This document shows, one piece after another, positions 1 to 8,551 of a stretch of 64,000 bases of DNA. The translations under genes and the position numbers were made by a program. The DNA comes from DATJCV01 sp963707665 (GTDB taxonomy: Bacteria; Pseudomonadota; Gammaproteobacteria; Burkholderiales; Burkholderiaceae_D). Location of the stretch: contig CAVPQU010000007.1 of assembly GCA_963707665.1 (NCBI GenBank), positions 1-64,000 of the forward strand. Reading direction: 5' to 3'. The notes beneath the pieces are model-generated. The model did no database searches, had not been told where the DNA came from, and saw only the letters and a list, made by a program, of their open reading frames with translations. Every line of letters starts with the position of its first letter. Position 1 is the stretch's first letter.

Positions 1-169
1 CCGGCGAGGATCGAGGCGGAGCAGCCGGACCAGCGAAACGCCGGCGCCGGGCGCAACCTTATTGCCATGCGGGCAAGCCTTGGGCCTTGCACCGCCGCAT
101 CCGGTCTATACATGGAGCGGGTTGAGCTGCTAGGCTTAAAATCATGTGACTTTATTCCGCTTTTTAGCC

Positions 170-901
170 ATGCAACCCATTGCTCCCGGCACCATCATCT
201 TCCATCGCTATCGCGGCTACGGCGTGATCGTGTCGGTCAATCTGCTGACCGGCTGGATCGCCGCACGCTTCGGCAGCGAACTGCGCACACTGGACCTGAA
301 CCTGTCGTCGGACGAAGTGCAGCACGCCGACGGCGAGCCGATCCGCTTCCGCCGTGCACCGCCGGACCGCATGCCGCATGCGCGGCTGATGGGCATGGTG
401 CGCGAACTGCATCGCGCCGGATACCAGCGCCTGTACCTGTACAGCTGGCCGAAGCCGTCCGGACTGCACTGGCGCTGGCAGTTGTTTTGCGGCCGGCGCA
501 ACTGGCTGGAACGGCCGTGGCGCGAGGGTTGGTATGGCTCCGGCGCCGATTACAACTTCAATCCGGTATTGGGCTGGGGCGAGGCGCCGGGCGCTTCGGC
601 GGCAGAAATGGCCAGCGCCCTGGCGCGCTTCGATCCGCAGGGACTGGCGCAGGCGCTGGGGCGCGACGAAGACCACGCCGACTGGTTCGAGACGGTCTGT
701 GCGGCGCTGTTGCCGGACTATGCATATAGCCTGGGCTGGGAGCGCGGCAGCACACTGCCGCCAGCTCTGCCGGTAATGCCGGTGCGCGGCCAGTTGCCCG
801 CCTACAGCGGGCCTTCGCTGCCGTGGCCGCCAGGCTGGGCCGACTTATGGGGCGGGGCGGTGCGGCAATCCCAGGCATTGGCACCGGCGGCAAGCCGCTG
901 A
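170..901 (+). CDS. hypothetical protein
   Basis: A 243-residue soluble protein rich in Trp, Arg and Pro, with no signal peptide, membrane segment or motif I can assign. The ATG at 170 (MQPIAPG) is preferred. An in-frame GTG at 146 would add eight residues (MTLFRFLA) that look like translated leader, and neither start has a clear ribosome binding site. GC and codon use match the following pckG gene. The DNA before it (1-169) shows no complete gene. The gene stands alone upstream of a 350-bp gap and its function is unknown. Confidence that it is real comes only from frame length and third-position GC. Confidence 0.65.
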   Translation: MQPIAPGTIIFHRYRGYGVIVSVNLLTGWIAARFGSELRTLDLNLSSDEVQHADGEPIRFRRAPPDRMPHARLMGMVRELHRAGYQRLYLYSWPKPSGLHWRWQLFCGRRNWLERPWREGWYGSGADYNFNPVLGWGEAPGASAAEMASALARFDPQGLAQALGRDEDHADWFETVCAALLPDYAYSLGWERGSTLPPALPVMPVRGQLPAYSGPSLPWPPGWADLWGGAVRQSQALAPAASR

Positions 902-1253
902 CGACCCGACACGCCGGAGGCAACGATTCGACCGCGGCCGCTATTGACGCGGGTCAACAATCGTCCTGTTTGCCGTGCTACCGTTTAAATGACGGGCAGG
1001 CCGGCGCCGGAACCGAAACCGATGGGCGGTGTAGAATCCCGGGTTTCGTGGCATGAACCGGCCGCTCGCGCATCACAATTGCCGCGTATCAGGTCGTCGC
1101 GCAGGACATCCTCCGGCGCCTCCATCATCTCCGGCAGTAGCGCCGTGCCATTCATCCCAGCATCGGCTGTCGGAACCGGCGTAGCGAGTCGAAGGGCATG
1201 GCCGCTGCGTCGCGCACGCGTTTCCATTATTTATAGGCATTGGAGGTCTTATC
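902..1253. other. intergenic leader upstream of pckG
   Basis: About 350 bp with no convincing gene. It contains a short inverted repeat, TTGAC-gcgg-GTCAA (944-957), and ends in a strong GGAGG ribosome binding site just before the GTG start of pckG. No -35/-10 pair stands out. Confidence 0.4.
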
Positions 1254-3125
1254 GTGAATCAAGCAGTCATGGGCGGCGTCACTGCTGTCAATCCGCCGGC
1301 TTACGTCAAGCAGCAAAAATTGATCAACTGGGTGGCGGAAATCGCGGCCCTGACGAAACCGGCACGCATCGTCTGGTGCGACGGTTCGCAAGAGGAATAC
1401 GACCGCCTGTGCGCCGAGATGGTCGCCGCCGGCACCATGAAGAAGCTGAACCCGGCCAAGCGCCCGAACAGCTACCTGGCCTGCTCCGATCCGAACGACG
1501 TCGCCCGCGTCGAGGACCGCACCTTCATCTGTTCCGCCAACAAGGAAGACGCCGGCCCCACCAACAACTGGATGGCGCCGGCCGAAATGCGCGCCACCTT
1601 GCAGCCGCTGTTCGACGGCTGCATGCGCGGCCGCACCATGTACGTGGTGCCGTTCTCGATGGGACCGCTCGGTTCGCCGATCGCGCATATCGGCGTCGAA
1701 CTGTCGGATTCGCCGTATGTCGCCGCCAACATGCGCATCATGACGCGCATGGGGCGCGCCGTGTATGACGTGCTGGGCGCCGACGGCGAGTTCGTGCCGT
1801 GCGTGCACAGCGTCGGCGTGCCGTTGCAGCCGGGCCAGCAGGACGTCGCCTGGCCATGCAACACCACCAAGTACATCGTGCATTATCCGGAAACTCGTGA
1901 AATCTGGTCCTACGGCTCCGGCTATGGCGGCAATGCGCTGCTCGGCAAGAAATGCCTGGCACTGCGCATCGCCTCGACCATGGGCCGCGACCAGGGCTGG
2001 CTGGCCGAGCACATGCTGATCCTCGGCGTCGAAAATCCGCAAGGCCAGAAGCACTACGTGGCGGCGGCCTTCCCCTCGGCCTGCGGCAAGACCAACTTCG
2101 CCATGCTGATCCCGCCCAAAGGCTTCGAAGGCTGGAAAGTCACCACCATCGGCGACGACATCGCCTGGATCAAGCCGGGCGCCGATGGCCGCCTGTATGC
2201 GATCAATCCGGAAGCCGGCTACTTCGGCGTCGCTCCCGGCACCAACGACCAGACCAACCACAACTGCATGGCGTCGCTGGCCGAGAACACGATCTTCACC
2301 AACGTCGCACTGACCGACGACGGCGACGTCTGGTGGGAAGGCATGACCAAGGAGCTGCCGGCGCACCTGATCGACTGGCAGGGCCGCGACTGGACGCCGG
2401 AAATCGCCCAGGCCAACAGCGCCAATGGCAAGCCACGCGCGGCCTCGCATCCGAATGCGCGCTTTACCGTGTCCGCCACGCAAAACCCGGTGATCGATCC
2501 AGCCTGGGACGATCCGGCCGGCGTGCCGATCTCGGCCTTCATCTTCGGTGGCCGCCGCTCGACCACGGTGCCGCTGGTGACCGAAGCGCGCAATTGGGTC
2601 GAAGGCGTCTACATGGCCGCCACCATGGGTTCGGAAACCACCGCCGCCGCCGCCGGCCAGATGGGCGTGGTGCGCCGCGACCCATTCGCGATGCTGCCGT
2701 TCGCCGGCTACAACATGAGCGACTACTTCCAGCACTGGCTGGACATGGGCAAGAAGATCGCCGCCTCCGGCGCCGCGCTGCCGAAGATCTACTGCGTCAA
2801 CTGGTTCCGCACCGATGCCAACGGCAAGTTCGTCTGGCCGGGCTTTGGCGACAACATGCGCGTGCTGAAGTGGATGCTGGACCGCATTGACGGCAGCGGC
2901 GACGGCGTTGAATCGATCTTCGGCATCAGCCCGCAATTTTCCGACTTGCGCTGGGACGGCCTCGATTTCTCGCAGCAGCAGTTCGATTTGATTACCTCGA
3001 TCGACAAGGCGGCCTGGCAAGCGGAATTGAAGCTGCATAACGAACTGTTCGACAAGCTGAAGCACCACTTGCCGCCCGAGTTGGCAGCCACCAAGGCTGA
3101 GCTGGAAAAGCGGCTGGCGGCTTAA
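1254..3125 (+). CDS. pckG: phosphoenolpyruvate carboxykinase (GTP)
   Basis: Converts oxaloacetate plus GTP to phosphoenolpyruvate, GDP and CO2, the first committed step of gluconeogenesis, in the cytoplasm. At 623 residues it has the length of the GTP-dependent family, not the roughly 530 residues of the ATP enzyme. The hallmark P-loop FPSACGKTN lies at residues about 273-281, the GDDIAW metal/nucleotide motif at about 300-305, and the glycine-rich YGSGYGGN substrate segment near 220. The start is a GTG preceded by TGGAGGTCTT, a good ribosome binding site. It is monocistronic, with a strong terminator 38 bp downstream. Gluconeogenic capacity fits the amino-acid catabolic genes later in the window. 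Confidence 0.97.
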   Translation: MNQAVMGGVTAVNPPAYVKQQKLINWVAEIAALTKPARIVWCDGSQEEYDRLCAEMVAAGTMKKLNPAKRPNSYLACSDPNDVARVEDRTFICSANKEDAGPTNNWMAPAEMRATLQPLFDGCMRGRTMYVVPFSMGPLGSPIAHIGVELSDSPYVAANMRIMTRMGRAVYDVLGADGEFVPCVHSVGVPLQPGQQDVAWPCNTTKYIVHYPETREIWSYGSGYGGNALLGKKCLALRIASTMGRDQGWLAEHMLILGVENPQGQKHYVAAAFPSACGKTNFAMLIPPKGFEGWKVTTIGDDIAWIKPGADGRLYAINPEAGYFGVAPGTNDQTNHNCMASLAENTIFTNVALTDDGDVWWEGMTKELPAHLIDWQGRDWTPEIAQANSANGKPRAASHPNARFTVSATQNPVIDPAWDDPAGVPISAFIFGGRRSTTVPLVTEARNWVEGVYMAATMGSETTAAAAGQMGVVRRDPFAMLPFAGYNMSDYFQHWLDMGKKIAASGAALPKIYCVNWFRTDANGKFVWPGFGDNMRVLKWMLDRIDGSGDGVESIFGISPQFSDLRWDGLDFSQQQFDLITSIDKAAWQAELKLHNELFDKLKHHLPPELAATKAELEKRLAA

Positions 3126-3162
3126 CCAGCATCACGAGCGCCTGAACCTCGCTCACCATTCC

Positions 3163-3194
3163 AGCGCGGCCACGAAACTGGCCGCGCTTTTTTT
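3163..3194 (+). terminator. rho-independent terminator of pckG
   Basis: A perfect 10-bp stem AGCGCGGCCA / TGGCCGCGCT with a 6-nt loop, followed by seven T residues, 38 bp after the pckG stop codon. Confidence 0.93.
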
Positions 3195-3517
3195 GCGCCA
3201 TCGATGACTATCAGGCGCTATCGAATGCGAGCGAATTGCAAGCCCCATCGCTCAAGTCACGTTCCGCTTGCCGCCTGCTGAAATAGCCAGTTGCCGATAT
3301 CGGTGATCATGCCGGTCTGTTCGGCGTTCGAAACGCGGTATGAATGCCGGAGCTTTAATGTCTTCGTGCTGCGGTTGATTGTTCGCCGTCCATCCGCCTG
3401 ACTGCGGTATGCGCGTACAGCGCCGCCTGCCACGCCACATGACAAAAAAACCCCGCCGGGCTTGCGCCGGGCGGGGTCAAATCCTTCCGGGGGAAGGAGG
3501 AGACATTGGTTGCGGCT
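3195..3517. other. gene-poor stretch between pckG and the small-gene operon
   Basis: Contains only the minus-strand terminator at 3444-3477. Two overlapping 62-codon minus-strand frames near 3252-3445 have no ribosome binding site or recognisable sequence and lie beyond that terminator, so they are not called. Confidence 0.5.
3444..3477 (-). terminator. rho-independent terminator of the minus-strand small-gene operon
   Basis: Read on the minus strand, a CCCCGCC/GGCGGGG stem with extra inner pairs is followed by seven T residues (3450-3444). It lies 40 bp beyond the stop of the small gene ending at 3518, which supports that gene being transcribed. Confidence 0.88.
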
Positions 3518-3730
3518 TCAGCCGCAAATCAGTGCGCGCGGCTGGCGGCGTACTCGCAAGCCATTGGCCGCAGTAGCGCGCGCCGAGGCCGAGGCAATAT
3601 CGACCAGGCCAAGGCCACGAGCTTGTCTTGACGATGATTGCGTGCTTAAGCGCGCCGCTTCGTACGGGCTCAACTTCGAAGCGACGCAACCGAGGGCAAC
3701 CGCGATCGGTGGATTGTAGGCGTTTAGCAT
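3518..3730 (-). CDS. small protein, unknown function
   Basis: A 70-residue protein beginning MLNAYNPPIAVALGC. The start is chosen because TAGGAGGA, a near-perfect ribosome binding site, sits eight bases before this ATG. A strong terminator follows 40 bp after its stop, so both ends support a real gene. It is rich in Ala, Ser and Arg, with a hydrophobic N-terminus and a basic C-terminus; no family is recognised. It is the last of three small minus-strand genes opposite a LysR regulator, 45 bp downstream of the preceding one, and is probably co-transcribed with them. It does not resemble the other two, which are paralogues of each other. Confidence 0.6.
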   Translation of the reverse strand: MLNAYNPPIAVALGCVASKLSPYEAARLSTQSSSRQARGLGLVDIASASARATAANGLRVRRQPRALICG

Positions 3731-3775
3731 GATCAAAATCCTCCTACCAATGGTTGGTGCGGTACCGGTTCAGCG

Positions 3776-4093
3776 TCAGTCGCGCGAAGCCAGGGCGCGC
3801 AATTCGATGGCCTGATTGGGCTGCGACTCGTCAACATGCCGGGCCAGCCGGTTGAGCAGCAGTACAGCGCGCAGATGCTGGTGTGCACTGCGCTGCTCCA
3901 GGCTGCGGCGCGGGCGCAATATCAGCAACATCGCTTGCAGAATTCCGGTCAGCAAGGGCTTGAACAGCATCAGCAATCCGGCCGTCGCGCCCAAGCCGAG
4001 CAGAGGGCGCGAAAAGCGCGCCGCGCTCAGCGCCACTGTTTCCGCCAGCGGCAGTGCTACTTCAGCAGGAAACGCAAGGGCCCAAATGGACAT
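3776..4093 (-). CDS. small protein, paralogue of its neighbour, unknown function
   Basis: A 105-residue protein, MSIWALAFPAE..., with a hydrophobic middle (about residues 32-58, GLGATAGLLMLFKPLLTGIL) that may cross or lie on the membrane. Its ATG is preceded by AGGAAAA. The last 40 residues (QHLRAVLLLNRLA...ELRALASRD) clearly match those of the next gene upstream (QKLRAVLELHSMA...ELRYLAANR), so the two arose by tandem duplication. It lies between that paralogue and the 70-residue small gene and is divergent from a LysR regulator. No function can be assigned. Expression is supported by the ribosome binding sites and the shared terminator. Confidence 0.65.
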   Translation of the reverse strand: MSIWALAFPAEVALPLAETVALSAARFSRPLLGLGATAGLLMLFKPLLTGILQAMLLILRPRRSLEQRSAHQHLRAVLLLNRLARHVDESQPNQAIELRALASRD

Positions 4094-4154
4094 GGTATTT
4101 TCCTGGTCAGCGACGATTTATGTTGCGACGCAATGCAAGCGGCTTCAGTACAAT

Positions 4155-4433
4155 TCAGCGATTCGCGGCCAGGTAGCGCAATTCCGCGGCCAGAGCCGGC
4201 ATCGAGCCTTCCACTTCGTGCGCCATGCTGTGCAATTCGAGCACCGCGCGCAGCTTCTGGCGCTGGCTCAGCTGCCGTTCTACCTGCGCCGGCTTGCGCG
4301 CCAGCAGGGCGCCCCAGAGCAGGCGGACCGCGTGTGCCAAGTTGTTGGCATAGGCTTGCAAGGTGGTAATGTGTTGGCCGCGGGCGGCATGGTTGATAGC
4401 ATTCCCAGCGGCGGCATAAGCGAAGTTGGACAT
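4155..4433 (-). CDS. small protein, paralogue of its neighbour, unknown function
   Basis: A 92-residue protein beginning MSNFAYAAAGNAINHAARGQHITTL. The start is set by GAAAGGAAGAAATC just before the ATG; the frame extends 12 codons further upstream without a ribosome binding site. It lacks the hydrophobic stretch of its paralogue (3776-4093) but shares its C-terminal helix pattern LRAVL-L--A--V--S-P--A-ELR-LA. It is the first gene of a three-gene minus-strand set, and its promoter region is shared with the divergent LysR gene at 4579. The arrangement suggests LysR control, but this is inference. The function is unknown. Confidence 0.65.
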   Translation of the reverse strand: MSNFAYAAAGNAINHAARGQHITTLQAYANNLAHAVRLLWGALLARKPAQVERQLSQRQKLRAVLELHSMAHEVEGSMPALAAELRYLAANR

Positions 4434-4578
4434 GATTTCTTCCTTTCGATAAAACCTGTTTTGTTGCATTGCAGTATAGGCTTTTCCTGCCGGATATCCA
4501 ATTTTGTTGCACCATAACTACTATGCATTTCGTGAATACCATTTTTGGCCGGCAACGCCGGCGTAACGGGCCCTGTCC

Positions 4579-5529
4579 ATGAGCTTTCTGAACCTTGACC
4601 TGAATCTCTTGCGCGTGTTCGACGCCGTCATGACCGAACAAAACCTGACGCGCGCCTCCAACCTGCTGGCGATGACACAGCCTGCGGTCTCCAACGCCTT
4701 GCGCCGGCTGCGCGATGCATTGGGCGACGAGCTGATGATCCGCACCGCCCACGGCATGCGGCCCACGGCACGCGCCGAAGAACTGTGGCCGACCGTGCGA
4801 CGCGCCTTGTCGGAACTGGAGGCGGCGATCACGCCGGAAAGCTTCGATGTCTCGAAAACCCACGCGATCTTCCGCATGGCGATGGCCGACTCGACGGCGG
4901 CGCTGTGGCTGCCCTCGCTGGTGCGCGCGATCGAGCGCGAGGCGCCGCACATGAGCGTGCGCATGGTGACCCTGATGACGCGCGACCCGCGGCCGATGCT
5001 GCTGGGCAGCGAAATTGATCTGGCGATCGGTTTTTTCCCCGGTGTGGCGGCGCAACTGGCGGCTGCGCGTAACACGCCAATCCGGCATGAACGGCTGTAT
5101 ACGGGTCAGTACGTGTGCGTAATGCGCCGCCATCACCCGCTGGCAGCGGTCGAATTGACGCTGGATAACTATTGCGCGGCGAATCACTTGATGGTGAGTT
5201 CTTCCGGTCGCGCCCAGAGTCTGGCGGACAAGGCGCTGATGGAAATCAATCGCGAGCGCCGCGTATTGCTGATCGTCAATCAGTTCATCACCGCCGGCCG
5301 CGTGGTGGCCAACTCCGACCTGATTACTGTCCTGCCGCGCCACCTGATTGCCTCGACCGGCATGACCGACGCCCTGGTGTCGAAGGAATTGCCGTTCCCG
5401 ATGCCGGAGGTCAACGTCGACATGCTATGGCATGAGCGCGATGCCCGCAGCCCGGCGCACAAATGGCTGCGCGAGCACATGTCGGCCATGCAGAGCGATC
5501 CTTATACGCAAGTCAAGTCAGGCTCCTGA
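4579..5529 (+). CDS. LysR-family transcriptional regulator
   Basis: A 316-residue LysR-type regulator. The N-terminal winged helix-turn-helix occupies about residues 8-66, with the recognition segment NLTRASNLLAMTQPAVSNALRRLRD. The rest is the effector-binding domain. The opening LNLLRVFDAV is typical of the NodD/LeuO-like branch. It is transcribed divergently from the three small genes ending at 4433, and the 145-bp AT-richer gap between them would hold its operator. Two copies of TTTTGTTGCA occur there. The target genes are inferred from divergence only, and the ligand is unknown. Confidence 0.92.
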   Translation: MSFLNLDLNLLRVFDAVMTEQNLTRASNLLAMTQPAVSNALRRLRDALGDELMIRTAHGMRPTARAEELWPTVRRALSELEAAITPESFDVSKTHAIFRMAMADSTAALWLPSLVRAIEREAPHMSVRMVTLMTRDPRPMLLGSEIDLAIGFFPGVAAQLAAARNTPIRHERLYTGQYVCVMRRHHPLAAVELTLDNYCAANHLMVSSSGRAQSLADKALMEINRERRVLLIVNQFITAGRVVANSDLITVLPRHLIASTGMTDALVSKELPFPMPEVNVDMLWHERDARSPAHKWLREHMSAMQSDPYTQVKSGS

Positions 5530-5641
5530 GCAAGGGCGGCAGCAGTCGCCGCACCTTGCCATTCCCGCCGCCGGCCTTCTTCCCTCCTGTTACTGGCGTG
5601 GCCATTGCCGCCACCGCGAATCCTTTCCACCTCGTCATCGG

Positions 5642-5682
5642 CTGTCAGCCAGCTGTCACTTCAGGGTCACATTCGGTCACTA
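5642..5682 (+). promoter_or_regulatory. Pho box (PhoB-type direct repeats) upstream of phoX
   Basis: GTCA cores occur at 5644, 5655, 5666 and 5676, inside CTGTCAG, CTGTCAC, GGGTCAC and CGGTCAC. That is four near-repeats on an 11-bp period, the spacing PhoB requires. The site lies 100-140 bp before a PhoX-type phosphatase, the expected Pho regulon target. A weak -10 (TAGCAT, 5681-5686) directly follows, as at PhoB-activated promoters that lack a -35. Confidence 0.75.
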
Positions 5683-5712
5683 GCATCCAGTCACCGACCT
5701 CGTGAACCGGTT

Positions 5713-5749
5713 GCCGGCGGCCGGCAAGCATCGCCGCCGCCGGCTTTTT
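5713..5749 (+). terminator. terminator-like hairpin in the phoX leader
   Basis: GCCGGCGG (5713-5720) pairs with CCGCCGGC (5737-5744) and is followed by five T residues. It may simply end lysR transcription. However, it lies after the Pho box and before the phoX start, so it would also be in the phoX leader. Confidence 0.6.
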
Positions 5750-5780
5750 CCCACTGCCTGCTGACAGAAAGATTCCGACC

Positions 5781-7748
5781 ATGACTCAAGCCCTTGACCC
5801 GGCGCGCCGGCGCGCCCTCAAATTTCTATCCGGCGTGCCGCTGTTGCCGATCGCCACCCTCGGCAGCAGCTCGCTGCTGGCCGCTTGTGGCGGCGGCGAT
5901 GCCGCCGTGGTGGCCGGCCCGACGCCGGCCGCCAGCTTCGTTTCCGCCGAATTCCACGCGATGGCCGCGCCGAGCCTTGCCAATGCGGCCGCGATGGCGA
6001 CCACCAGCGTCGACTCCAGCCTCGACCTCACGCTCTCCGACGGCACGATCCAGAAGTACAAGCTGGCCTATGAACGGTTCTTCATCACTGGCGAAATGGT
6101 GGCTGACGGCAAGGGCGGCCAGATCCTGGCCGGCGGTTACTACGACATCGACAACCAGCCGATCATGGACAACACTGGAGGCGGCGCGCCACGCCACTTC
6201 TTTTCCGATTCTCCCGACGGCACCTCGCTGCTGCAACTGGATAATCCGACCGTGACCGGGATCAAGGGCAAGGCAGTGTTCGCCGTAGTGCAGTTTGAAT
6301 ACACCACCTTTGCGCAAGACGGCGCGACCAGAATGTACGGGCTGCTGCCATCGCCGATCGCGGTGCTGACGCTGGACCAGGATCAAACCACCGGCAAGCT
6401 GTCTCTGGTCAAGTATCACAATGTCGATACCTCGAGCGTGCATGGCCTGTGGATCACCTGCGGCGCCAGCCTGTCGCCGTGGAACACCCACCTCTCGAGC
6501 GAAGAGTACGAGCCGGATGCCTTCGCGGCACGCAGCGCGAACTACATGGACGAGTTCAGCAAAAACCTGTATGGCGGCGACGCCAGCAGGGCCAATCCCT
6601 ACCACTACGGCCACCTGCCCGAAGTCACTGTCAATCCGGACGGTAGTGGCAGCATCAGGAAGCACTACTGCATGGGCCGCATCTCGCATGAACTGGTGCA
6701 GGTGATGCCGGACAACCGTACTGTGTTCATGGGTGACGACGCCACCAACTCCGGCTATTTCGTGTTTGTCGCCGACAAGGAGAAGGACTTGTCGGCCGGC
6801 ACCCTGTACGTGGCCAAGGTCGGCGCCGGCTTTTCGATCGACCCCACCGCCGCTACCGCCGCGCCGCTGACCTGGATCAAGCTCGGCCACGCCACCAGCG
6901 CCGAAATCGAGGCGCTGGTCAATGGCGGCATCAGCCCCACCGATATCATGGACGTGCGCAGCGCCGACCCCGGCGACGCCGCGTTCAAGAAAGTGGTGGC
7001 CAACGGCAAGACCGAATGGATCAAGATCGTCAATGACAAGGCTGCCGCCTTCCTCGAGACCCACCGCTACGCCTCGTATGTCGGCGCCAGCATGGGCTTC
7101 AGCAAGATGGAAGGCACCACCGTCAACATCAAGGACAAGGTGGCTTATTCGGCATTGCAGAACGTCCAGGCGTCCATGGTCGTCGGCGATGCAGCCAACG
7201 TGCCGGGCAACGGCATCGCGGTGGCCAAGGAGCTCAAGGCCGGCGTCGTGATGGCGCTCAACCTGAAGGGCGGACAAAAGGACGATCTGGGCGCGACCAT
7301 CGACAGCGAATGGATGCCGGTCGATACCAAAGCCTTGATCGCCGGCGAGGACATCACCACCGATGCATTGGGCAATACCGGCAACCCGGACAAAATCGCC
7401 AATCCGGACAACCTGAAGTTTTCCGAAAAGCTGCGCACGCTGTTCATCGGCGAAGACAGTGGCCAGCATACCAACAACTTCCTGTGGGCCTACCACATCG
7501 ACACCAGGAAACTGTCAAGGCTGATGTCGATGCCGGCCGGAGCCGAGGCGACCGGCTTGCATGTCGTCGATGACCTCAATGGCTGGACCTATATCACGAG
7601 CAACTTTCAGCATGCCGGCGACAGCATCAAGAGCCAGGTCAAGGCGAACGTCGAGCCGCTGATCAAGGCCAACTACAACGACAAGTTCGGCGCCGCGGTG
7701 GGCTATCTGACCGCCGAGCTGACGGGAATCAAGGTGCCAAAAGCCTGA
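5781..7748 (+). CDS. PhoX-family (DUF839) secreted phosphatase
   Basis: A 655-residue protein of the PhoX/DUF839 family, calcium- and iron-dependent alkaline phosphatases that release phosphate from organic esters outside the cytoplasm. The N-terminus has a Tat-like motif (RRRALKFLSG, residues about 9-18), then a hydrophobic stretch and LAAC. It is therefore probably exported folded and may be lipid-anchored at that Cys (about residue 35). Family features include the GRISHELVQVMPDNRTVFMGDD segment mid-protein and GEDSGQHTNNFLWAYHID near the end. A Pho box lies upstream and a terminator downstream, so it is a single-gene unit, probably phosphate-starvation controlled. Some DUF839 proteins have unproven activity, so the substrate remains an inference. 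Confidence 0.85.
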   Translation: MTQALDPARRRALKFLSGVPLLPIATLGSSSLLAACGGGDAAVVAGPTPAASFVSAEFHAMAAPSLANAAAMATTSVDSSLDLTLSDGTIQKYKLAYERFFITGEMVADGKGGQILAGGYYDIDNQPIMDNTGGGAPRHFFSDSPDGTSLLQLDNPTVTGIKGKAVFAVVQFEYTTFAQDGATRMYGLLPSPIAVLTLDQDQTTGKLSLVKYHNVDTSSVHGLWITCGASLSPWNTHLSSEEYEPDAFAARSANYMDEFSKNLYGGDASRANPYHYGHLPEVTVNPDGSGSIRKHYCMGRISHELVQVMPDNRTVFMGDDATNSGYFVFVADKEKDLSAGTLYVAKVGAGFSIDPTAATAAPLTWIKLGHATSAEIEALVNGGISPTDIMDVRSADPGDAAFKKVVANGKTEWIKIVNDKAAAFLETHRYASYVGASMGFSKMEGTTVNIKDKVAYSALQNVQASMVVGDAANVPGNGIAVAKELKAGVVMALNLKGGQKDDLGATIDSEWMPVDTKALIAGEDITTDALGNTGNPDKIANPDNLKFSEKLRTLFIGEDSGQHTNNFLWAYHIDTRKLSRLMSMPAGAEATGLHVVDDLNGWTYITSNFQHAGDSIKSQVKANVEPLIKANYNDKFGAAVGYLTAELTGIKVPKA

Positions 7749-7795
7749 TGCGGGACAGGTGGCGCGGCTAACACCGTGCCGCTCGCCGGGAACGA

Positions 7796-7824
7796 CGGTC
7801 CGCCATTGGCGGGCCGCTTTTTTT
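7796..7824 (+). terminator. rho-independent terminator of phoX
   Basis: A 9-bp stem CGGTCCGCC / GGCGGGCCG (one G-T pair) with a 3-nt loop, then C and seven T residues, 48 bp after the phoX stop. Confidence 0.92.
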
Positions 7825-7963
7825 GATGGGCGTAGCGTGAACGCCCAATGCAACCGGGGGCAGAGATTTTTTCGAGAGACGGATCACGAAAACGTCTCTG
7901 ACTCGGGTTTCACGCCCATGCACGCCAGGCGCTACAGCGGAGGGATCCGAAGCGTATTATACG

Positions 7964-8026
7964 GGAGTATGTTATTAATACGTCACATAATACGCCGGAC
8001 ATAGCGGCATAACACTTGGAGTATAT
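7964..8026 (+). repeat. paired-box intergenic element, copy A
   Basis: GGAGTATGT (7964-7972) and GGAGTATAT (8018-8026), 54 bp start to start, in the convergent gap between phoX and the Lrp-type gene. The same two boxes recur with nearly the same spacing at three other intergenic sites in the window (25742-25803, 34040-34101, 53142-53203). Confidence 0.6.
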
Positions 8027-8036
8027 AGCCGTCAGC

Positions 8037-8495
8037 CTAGCGAATCACCAGCTTGGTCGTGCTCTTGACTTCTTCCATCACCGCGTAGGTATGGGTCTCG
8101 CGCACCCCCTTCAGTTGCAGCAGGGATTTGCCGAGAAAGTCGCGGTAGGCATTCATGTCCTTGACCCGCGCCTTGACCAGATAGTCGAAACCGCCCGCTA
8201 CCAGATGGCACTCCTGGATTTCCGGAATGGTTTGCACACTGCGCTTGAAGGCATCGAACACTTCCGGCGTGGTGCGCTCCAGGACCACCTCAATGAAGAC
8301 CAGCAACGACACGTCCAGCAAATGCGGGTTCAGCTGCGCGGTATAACCCAGGATATAACCGGCTTCGTGCAGCTTGCGCACGCGCTCAAGGCAAGCCGCA
8401 GGCGACAGGTTGACGCGCGCCGAGAGGTCGACGTTGCTGATGCGGCCATCGGTTTGCAATTCTTCCAGAATTTTCTTGCTGATCTTGTCGAGCAT
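8037..8495 (-). CDS. Lrp/AsnC-family transcriptional regulator (likely controls putA)
   Basis: A 152-residue Lrp/AsnC regulator. The N-terminal helix-turn-helix (about residues 4-60; VDLSARVNLSPAACLERVRKL) is followed by the RAM effector domain, whose glycine turn (LVAGGFDYLVKARVKD, about residues 98-113) binds amino acids. It is divergent from putA, and a perfect 10-bp inverted repeat lies between them, 26 bp before its own start. Lrp-type regulators next to putA (PutR and BkdR types) commonly sense proline or other amino acids and activate the neighbour. That role here is inferred from position. Confidence 0.93.
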   Translation of the reverse strand: MLDKISKKILEELQTDGRISNVDLSARVNLSPAACLERVRKLHEAGYILGYTAQLNPHLLDVSLLVFIEVVLERTTPEVFDAFKRSVQTIPEIQECHLVAGGFDYLVKARVKDMNAYRDFLGKSLLQLKGVRETHTYAVMEEVKSTTKLVIR

Positions 8496-8521
8496 CGCCG
8501 CCCTCGGAAAACTTTATTCGG

Positions 8522-8551
8522 CCAAATTTTCGCATCTATAAGAAAATTTGG
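8522..8551. promoter_or_regulatory. inverted-repeat operator between lrp-type gene and putA
   Basis: CCAAATTTTC (8522-8531) and GAAAATTTGG (8542-8551) form a perfect 10-bp inverted repeat separated by 10 bases. The AT-rich centre suits Lrp-family binding. It lies 27 bp upstream of the regulator start and 130 bp upstream of putA, so it could serve both autoregulation and putA control. Confidence 0.6.

Noticed and set aside
1227..3068. 613-codon minus-strand frame opposite pckG
   Set aside because: Antisense shadow of a highly conserved GC-rich gene; composition His/Arg/Gly-rich, no family signal, no ribosome binding site.
5826..7496. 556-codon minus-strand frame opposite the PhoX gene
   Set aside because: Shadow frame produced by third-position GC bias of the real gene.
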